The translations under genes were made by a program, and so were the position numbers. From Roseomonas sp. KE0001 (GTDB lineage: Bacteria; Pseudomonadota; Alphaproteobacteria; Acetobacterales; Acetobacteraceae), in assembly GCF_016107285.1 (NCBI RefSeq), contig NZ_RCVQ01000007.1, positions 124,001 through 188,000 on the forward strand: DNA of 64,000 bases, read 5' to 3'. The notes under the pieces were generated by a model. The model did not search any database, was not told where the DNA came from, and was given only the letters and a program-made list of their open reading frames with translations. Position 1 is the stretch's first letter; every line of letters begins with the position of its first letter. Positions 59,067 to 64,000 of this stretch are shown here, in pieces.

Positions 59067-60340
59067 CCAGCGCCATGCTCGGCGTCATGCTCGTCGGCTT
59101 CGCCATCGGCATTCCCGTTGCCGTGGCCATCGGCCTCGCCGCCATCATCGGCATCGAGGGCTGGACGCGCTTCCCCCTGATCGTGGCGGCGCAGCAGATC
59201 TTCGTGGCGCTCGACAGGTTCCCTCTTGCCGCCATCCCCTTCTTCATCCTGGCCGGCAACCTGATGGATGTGGGCGGGATCAGTCGCCGGCTGGTCGAGT
59301 TCGCCAAGTCCATGGTCGGTGGCGTGCAGGGTGGCCTGCCCGCCACCTGCATCGTCACCTGCATGATCTTCGCGGCGATCAGCGGCTCCTCCGTCGCCAC
59401 CACCTTCGCCATCGGCACCATCATGATCCCGGCGCTGGTCAGGCACGGCTATCCGATCGGCTTCGCCGCCGCCCTGCAGGCCACCGCGGCGGAACTCGGC
59501 GTCATCATCCCGCCCTCGATCCCGATGATTCTCTACGGCGTCGCCACGCAGGTCTCGATCCCCGAACTGTTCCTGGCGGGCTTCGTGCCGGGAGCGCTGG
59601 TGGCCATGGCGCTGGTCGGCACCGTGCTGGTCTGGTGCCGCATCCAGGGCTGGGGCAAGCATGACGGCGATGGCCGCCTGCCCTTCCTCGCCGCGCTCCG
59701 CCAGGCCGGCTTCGCCCTGCTCATGCCGGTCGTGGTGCTGGGCGGCATCTATGGCGGCGTGACCACGCCGACCGAGGCGAGCGTGGTCGCGGTCTTCTAC
59801 GCGGTGCTGGTCGGCATGTTCCTGCACCGCGAGCTGTCCTGGCGCGACCTCTACCCGATCCTGCGCAAGTCGGTGATCTCCTCCTCGGTGATCCTGTTCA
59901 TCATCGCCTGCGCGGCGCTGTTCTCCTATCTGCTGAACCGGCAGGGCGTGCCGGACGCCGCCGCCGCCTGGCTGGTGGAGACCTTCGACAACGGCAATAG
60001 CTTCCTCTTCGGCGTCAACGTCTTCCTCTTCATCGTCGGCATGTTCGTCGAGACCAGCGCCAGCATCATCGTGCTGGCGCCGATCCTGGCCGATGCGGCG
60101 CAGCGCCTCGGCATCGACGGCGTGCATTTTGGAACCGTCATGGTGGTCAATCTGGCGCTGGGCATGATCACGCCGCCCTTCGGCGTCAATCTCTTCGCCG
60201 CGGCGCAGGTGGCGGGTTGCGGCATCGAGGCCATGATGCGCTATCTCTTCGTCTTCATCGCCGTGATCCTCTGTTGCCTGATGCTGATCACCTACATGCC
60301 CGCGCTGACCACCGCCCTGCCCACCCTGTTCTTCCGCTGA
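59063..60340 (+). CDS. TRAP transporter large permease (DctM type)
   Basis: 425 residues, many helices. GIPVAVAIGLAAIIGIEG near the N-terminus, PFFILAGNLMDVGGISRRLVEFA, ISGSSVATTFAIGTIMIPAL, GVIIPPSIPMILYG, GGIYGGVTTPTEASVVAVFYA and the C-terminal LNLALGMITPPFGVNLF-like block are family hallmarks. Moves dicarboxylate-type substrates with sodium. ATGA overlap with dctQ and TGATG overlap with the next gene. Confidence 0.95.
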   Translation: MTSAMLGVMLVGFAIGIPVAVAIGLAAIIGIEGWTRFPLIVAAQQIFVALDRFPLAAIPFFILAGNLMDVGGISRRLVEFAKSMVGGVQGGLPATCIVTCMIFAAISGSSVATTFAIGTIMIPALVRHGYPIGFAAALQATAAELGVIIPPSIPMILYGVATQVSIPELFLAGFVPGALVAMALVGTVLVWCRIQGWGKHDGDGRLPFLAALRQAGFALLMPVVVLGGIYGGVTTPTEASVVAVFYAVLVGMFLHRELSWRDLYPILRKSVISSSVILFIIACAALFSYLLNRQGVPDAAAAWLVETFDNGNSFLFGVNVFLFIVGMFVETSASIIVLAPILADAAQRLGIDGVHFGTVMVVNLALGMITPPFGVNLFAAAQVAGCGIEAMMRYLFVFIAVILCCLMLITYMPALTTALPTLFFR

Positions 60341-61011
60341 TGCGCCCGCCGAGCCGCCCGGCCCGCGGACTGGCGCCCCGCGCCGCCCGCGCCCACCTCG
60401 CCACGGACCCGGTCCTCGGGCCGGTGATCCGCCAGGTCGGCGCCATGACCCTGAAGCCGCTGCGGCGCGAGCCCTATGAGGCGCTGGTGCGGGCGATCGC
60501 GCATCAGCAGGTGCATGGCCGCGCCGCCGAAGCCATGCTGAACCGCCTGATCGCGCTGTTTCCCGGCCAGGACTTCCCGCATGCCGAGGGCGTGCTGGCC
60601 CTGCCCGAGGACGCCATCCGCGGCTGCGGCTTCTCGGGCGCCAAGCAGGCGGCGATCCGTGACATCGCGCTGAAGTCCGTGGGCGGCCTGGTGCCGAGCC
60701 GCGCCGCCGCGGCGCGCCTGTCGGATGAGGAGCTGATCCAGCGGCTGGTGGCGCTGCGCGGCGTGGGGCGCTGGACGGTGGAGATGCTGCTGATCTTCAC
60801 CCTCGGCCGGCCCGACATCCTGCCGGTGGACGATTTCGGCGTCCGCGAGGGCTATCGCCTGGCCGCCGGGCTGGAGGCGCAGCCGAAGCCGAAGGCCCTG
60901 GCCGAGATCGGCCTGGCCTGGGCGCCGTACCGCTCGGCCGCCGCGTGGTATCTGTGGCGCGCCGCCGATCTCGCCAAGGAAGGCCGCTTCAAGACGCCCG
61001 CCGCGATCTGA
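60340..61011 (+). CDS. DNA-3-methyladenine glycosylase, AlkA-like (HhH-GPD family)
   Basis: Base-excision repair glycosylase of the helix-hairpin-helix GPD family. 223 residues. YEALVRAIAHQQVHGRAAEAMLNRL is the start of the GPD fold, LIQRLVALRGVGRWTVEMLLIFTLGR is the HhH motif, and DILPVDDFGVREGYRL includes the catalytic Asp. No iron-sulfur Cys cluster, so AlkA/MAG type rather than MutY/Nth. The ATG overlaps the dctM stop (TGATG), which is unexpected since the two functions are unrelated. Confidence 0.93.
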   Translation: MRPPSRPARGLAPRAARAHLATDPVLGPVIRQVGAMTLKPLRREPYEALVRAIAHQQVHGRAAEAMLNRLIALFPGQDFPHAEGVLALPEDAIRGCGFSGAKQAAIRDIALKSVGGLVPSRAAAARLSDEELIQRLVALRGVGRWTVEMLLIFTLGRPDILPVDDFGVREGYRLAAGLEAQPKPKALAEIGLAWAPYRSAAAWYLWRAADLAKEGRFKTPAAI

Positions 61012-61083
61012 GCCAGGATCCGGGCCGACCTGGCCGGCGGCCGGAAACCTCGTCCCGCATGAGGGTTTATAGCTCGCATCGGC

Positions 61084-61110
61084 GCTGACCCGGCCTGCCA
61101 CCAGGTCAGC
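61084..61110. repeat. Inverted repeat GCTGACC...GGTCAGC upstream of paoA
   Basis: Seven-base arms (61084-61090 and 61104-61110) flank a 13-base spacer in the 189-base gap before the molybdenum aldehyde dehydrogenase operon. Could be a terminator stem for the glycosylase gene or a regulator site. No T-run follows on the plus strand. Confidence 0.4.
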
Positions 61111-61200
61111 CCATCGCCAAGGGACCGCGCCCCCGCCCGGGCGCGCCATGGCGTGGCGGTCCGCGCCCCCGCGGGCCTTCGCGAGACAGGGACGAGAAGC

Positions 61201-61803
61201 ATGATCGATGACGCGCATGCCGCGCCGCGCCGGCAGGCGCCGGGGTCGGCGATGACGAGCGAGGCCTCCATGGCGGCGGGCTCCGCCGCCGCGCCCCGCC
61301 TGGACCTGCGCCTGACGGTGAATGGCAAGGAACGCAGCCTGCGGCTCGATCCACGGGTCACCCTGCTGGACGCGCTGCGCGAGCATCTGCGACTGACCGG
61401 CAGCAAGAAGGGCTGCGATCACGGCCAGTGTGGCGCCTGCACGGTGCTGGTGAACGGGCGGCGCATCAACGCCTGCCTGACGCTCGCCGTGATGCATGAG
61501 GGCGACAGCGTCACCACCATCGAGGGCCTCGGCACGCCCGAGGCGCTGCACCCGATGCAGGCCGCCTTCGTCAGGCACGACGGCTTCCAGTGCGGCTATT
61601 GCACGCCCGGCCAGATCTGCTCCTCGGTCGCGGTGCTGGAGGAGATCCGGGCCGGCATTCCCAGCCATGTCACGGAGGATCTGGAGCGGATCGAATTCGG
61701 CGAGGCGGAGCTGCGCGAGCGCATGAGCGGGAACATCTGCCGCTGCGCCGCCTATCCCAACATCATCGAGGCCATCCGCGAAGTCCAGGAACAGGGCGCA
61801 TGA
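61201..61803 (+). CDS. paoA: Aldehyde dehydrogenase, [2Fe-2S] subunit (PaoA/YagT type)
   Basis: Small subunit of a three-subunit xanthine oxidase-family enzyme. 200 residues. N-terminal ferredoxin-like cluster [26 protein letters not shown] (about residues 69-94), then the second [2Fe-2S] cluster: [15 protein letters not shown] and [13 protein letters not shown]. The N-terminus before [14 protein letters not shown] is long but has no clear Tat pattern, while E. coli PaoA is Tat-exported. GAGAAGC lies just before the ATG at 61201. Overlaps paoB (ATGA). Confidence 0.93.
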   Translation: MIDDAHAAPRRQAPGSAMTSEASMAAGSAAAPRLDLRLTVNGKERSLRLDPRVTLLDALREHLRLTGSKKGCDHGQCGACTVLVNGRRINACLTLAVMHEGDSVTTIEGLGTPEALHPMQAAFVRHDGFQCGYCTPGQICSSVAVLEEIRAGIPSHVTEDLERIEFGEAELRERMSGNICRCAAYPNIIEAIREVQEQGA

Positions 61804-62798
61804 GGGCCTTCACCTACGAGCGGGCGGAGAGCCCGGCCGCCGCCGCCGCCGCCGTCGCCCGCAATCCCGAGGCCCGCTTCATCGCCGGCGGCACCAACCT
61901 GCTCGACCTGATGAAGCTGGAGATCGAGGCGCCGAGGCACCTGGTCGATGTCAACCGACTCGGCCTCGACCGCATCGAGGAGACTCCGGAAGGGGGCTTG
62001 CGGATCGGCGCGCTAGTGCGCAACACCGACCTGGCCGCCGATCCGCGCGTCCGGCGCGACTATGCCGTGCTGTCGCGCGCCCTTGTCGCCGGCGCCTCGG
62101 GGCAGTTGCGCAACAAGGCGACCACCGCGGGCAACCTGCTGCAGCGCACCCGTTGCCCCTACTTCTACGATCCGGCCATGCCCTGCAACAAGCGGCGGCC
62201 GGGTTCGGGCTGCGGCGCCATCGGCGGCTTCAGCCGCAACCTCGGCATCCTGGGCACCAGTGAGCACTGCATCGCGACGCATCCCTCCGACATGGCCGTG
62301 GCCATGCGGGCGCTTGATGCCGTGGTGGAGACCATCGACGCCGAGGGCGCGGCCCGCCGGATCCCGATCGCCGACTTCCATACCCTGCCCGGAGACACGC
62401 CCGAGATCGAGACCGTGCTGCGGCATGGCGAGTTCATCACCGCCGTGACCCTGCCGCCGCCGGCGGGCGGCATCCACCTCTACCGGAAGGTGCGCGACCG
62501 CGCCTCCTATGCCTTCGCCAGCGTGTCGGTGGCCGCCGTGGTCCATCCCGGCCAGGGTGCCTCGGGGGGTGGCATCGCCTCGGCGCGCCTCGCCTTCGGC
62601 GGCGTCGCGCACAAGCCCTGGCGCGTCGCGGAGGCGGAGGACCGGCTGGCCGATGGCGGGGATGCCGAGGCGGCCGCCGAGGCGGTGCTGCGGGGCGCCC
62701 GTCCGACCGGGCAGAACGCCTACAAGCTGCCGTTGCTGCGGCGGACCCTCGCCGGCGTGTTGGCGCAGGCCCGGCAGGGCCGAGGAGAAGATCGATGA
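61800..62798 (+). CDS. paoB: Aldehyde dehydrogenase, FAD subunit with [4Fe-4S] cluster (PaoB/YagS type)
   Basis: 332 residues. FAD-binding [19 protein letters not shown] and [24 protein letters not shown] are the CO-dehydrogenase flavoprotein signature. Four Cys in [20 protein letters not shown] and TSEHC fit the extra [4Fe-4S] cluster known in E. coli Pao[20 protein letters not shown] starts the C-terminal domain. ATGA overlaps at both ends with paoA and paoC. Confidence 0.94.
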   Translation: MRAFTYERAESPAAAAAAVARNPEARFIAGGTNLLDLMKLEIEAPRHLVDVNRLGLDRIEETPEGGLRIGALVRNTDLAADPRVRRDYAVLSRALVAGASGQLRNKATTAGNLLQRTRCPYFYDPAMPCNKRRPGSGCGAIGGFSRNLGILGTSEHCIATHPSDMAVAMRALDAVVETIDAEGAARRIPIADFHTLPGDTPEIETVLRHGEFITAVTLPPPAGGIHLYRKVRDRASYAFASVSVAAVVHPGQGASGGGIASARLAFGGVAHKPWRVAEAEDRLADGGDAEAAAEAVLRGARPTGQNAYKLPLLRRTLAGVLAQARQGRGEDR

Positions 62799-64000
62799 AG
62801 TTCGACACGCCCGCCGGCCCCAACCCGTCCGACCGTGGCCGCGTCCTCGGCCAGCCGCGCGACCGCATCGACGGGCCGCTGAAGGTGTCGGGCCGCGCGC
62901 CCTATGCCTATGAGTACCATGCGGAGGCGCCCGGCGCGGCCTATGGCTGGATCCTCGGCGCCAGCATCGGCAAGGGGCGCATCGCCCGTATCGACCGCCG
63001 CGCCGCGGAGGCCGCGCCGGGCGTGCTGCTGGTCCTGACCCATGAGAACGCGCCCGAGCAGGGCGAGGACAGCGACTACGCGGCGCCGCAGCTTCAGGGG
63101 CCGGAGATCCTGCATTATGGCCAGGCCGTCGCCCTCGTCGTCGCCGAGAGCCTGGAGGAAGCGCGCGCGGCCGCGGCGCTGATCGACATCGCCTATGACG
63201 CGGCACCGGGGCATTACGACCTGGCCGAGGAGCGCGACCAGGCCAAGCTGCCGGAGTCCGGCCAGACGCCACCGCGCACCGATGTCGGCGACTTCGAGAC
63301 CGGCTACGCCCGGGCGCCGGTGACCCTCGACGTCACCTACACGACGCCCGACCAGTCGCAGGCGATGATGGAGCCCCATGCCAGCATGGCCCTCTGGGAG
63401 GGCGACACCCTCACCCTCTTCACCTCGCACCAGATCATGCACTGGGCGCAGGAAGGCGTCGCCGCGACGCTGAGGATGCCGCAGGAGAAGCTGCGTGTCG
63501 TCAGCCGGTATGTCGGCGGTGGCTTCGGCTCCAAGCTGGAGGTCTATGCCGATGCCGTTCTGTCCGCCCTGGCGGCACGGCTGCTCGGCCGGCCCGTCAA
63601 GGTGGCGCTCAGCCGGCCGCTGATCTTCAACCACACGACCCATCGCGCCGCGACCATCCAGCGCCTCCGCATCGGCACCGAGCAGGACGGGCGGATCGTC
63701 GCCATCGCGCATGAAAGCTGGTCGGGCGACCAGGAGAGCGGCGGCACCGCCGAGGAGGCCTCCAGCCAGACCCGCCTGCTCTATGCCGGCGAGAACCGCA
63801 TGACGCGCAACCGCCTCGCCACGCTCGATCTTCCCTTCGCCGGCTCGATGCGGGCGCCCGGCGAGGCGGTCGGCCTTCTGGCGCTGGAATGCGCCATGGA
63901 CGAGCTGGCCGAGAAGCTCGGCATGGACCCCATCGAGCTGCGGGTGCGCAACGACGTCGGATACGCCCCGGAGGAAGGTCCGGCGAAGCCCTTCTCCAGC
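62795..64000 (+). CDS. paoC: Aldehyde dehydrogenase, molybdopterin subunit (PaoC/YagR type), 5' part
   Basis: First 402 codons; the gene continues beyond the window. It oxidises aromatic or aliphatic aldehydes using molybdenum cofactor (MCD form in E. coli). [28 protein letters not shown] is the standard opening, with [42 protein letters not shown] (cofactor-binding), and [29 protein letters not shown] following. The catalytic Glu near the C-terminus is out of view. ATGA overlap with paoB. In E. coli paoD follows; not visible here. Confidence 0.94.
   Translation, partial: MKFDTPAGPNPSDRGRVLGQPRDRIDGPLKVSGRAPYAYEYHAEAPGAAYGWILGASIGKGRIARIDRRAAEAAPGVLLVLTHENAPEQGEDSDYAAPQLQGPEILHYGQAVALVVAESLEEARAAAALIDIAYDAAPGHYDLAEERDQAKLPESGQTPPRTDVGDFETGYARAPVTLDVTYTTPDQSQAMMEPHASMALWEGDTLTLFTSHQIMHWAQEGVAATLRMPQEKLRVVSRYVGGGFGSKLEVYADAVLSALAARLLGRPVKVALSRPLIFNHTTHRAATIQRLRIGTEQDGRIVAIAHESWSGDQESGGTAEEASSQTRLLYAGENRMTRNRLATLDLPFAGSMRAPGEAVGLLALECAMDELAEKLGMDPIELRVRNDVGYAPEEGPAKPFSS

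Overview
The window comes from a very GC-rich (roughly 70% or more) alphaproteobacterium. The gene orders yebC-ruvC-ruvA-ruvB-ybgC-tolQRAB-pal-cpoB-tilS and zapA-6S RNA-fau, the protein sequences and the base composition fit the Acetobacteraceae (Roseomonas-like, Rhodospirillales). This placement is inferred from reading the sequence, not from a database search. The DNA looks chromosomal: no transposase, integrase, tRNA, phage gene or CRISPR array was seen, and most genes sit in tight, often overlapping operons.

Layout. 1-9288 (minus strand): recombination and envelope operon yebC-ruvCAB-ybgC-tolQRAB-pal-cpoB-tilS, with tilS cut by the window edge. 9465-17256: a housekeeping mix with a cytochrome b561, a flavin-binding PNPOx-like protein, ymdB, fau, a probable 6S RNA, zapA, class I fructose-bisphosphate aldolase, a ThiE-like protein, a YjlB-type cupin and two glutathione transferases. 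17542-23293: a signalling locus holding a REC-PAS-GGDEF-EAL regulator, an RpfC-like hybrid sensor kinase and, convergent to them, an RpfF-like DSF (diffusible signal factor) synthase. 23631-26244: small stress-type proteins (PRC-barrel, a small membrane protein, KGG repeats, a proline-rich protein, DUF2383). 26308-28444: ergothioneine genes egtD and egtB. 28637-45996: a seven-gene alpha-glucan/trehalose operon, glgE-treS/mak-glgB-glgX-treZ-malQ-treY. 46010-51243: a Gfo/Idh/MocA oxidoreductase, secD-secF and a divergent EAL protein. 51256-57213: Fe-alcohol dehydrogenase, LctP-type permease, aldehyde dehydrogenase, YnfA and an MFS exporter. 57383-61011: a TRAP transporter (dctPQM) followed by a HhH-GPD DNA glycosylase. 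61201-64000: paoABC-type molybdenum aldehyde dehydrogenase, with the large subunit cut by the window edge.

How the genes work together. The glucan operon encodes both directions of a trehalose/alpha-glucan cycle. TreS-Mak makes maltose-1-phosphate from trehalose, GlgE and GlgB build branched glucan, and GlgX, MalQ, TreY and TreZ turn glucan back to trehalose. Ergothioneine genes are divergent from this operon, and sequences resembling the alphaproteobacterial general-stress (EcfG) promoter lie in the shared gap and in front of two small stress genes, suggesting a common stress programme.

The most interesting system is the DSF-type quorum-sensing locus. It has a Xanthomonas-like synthase and sensor, but the partner regulator is a receiver-linked diguanylate cyclase/phosphodiesterase where Xanthomonas has an HD-GYP protein. 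That is a mixed architecture with features of both the Xanthomonas RpfC/RpfG and the Burkholderia RpfR circuits.
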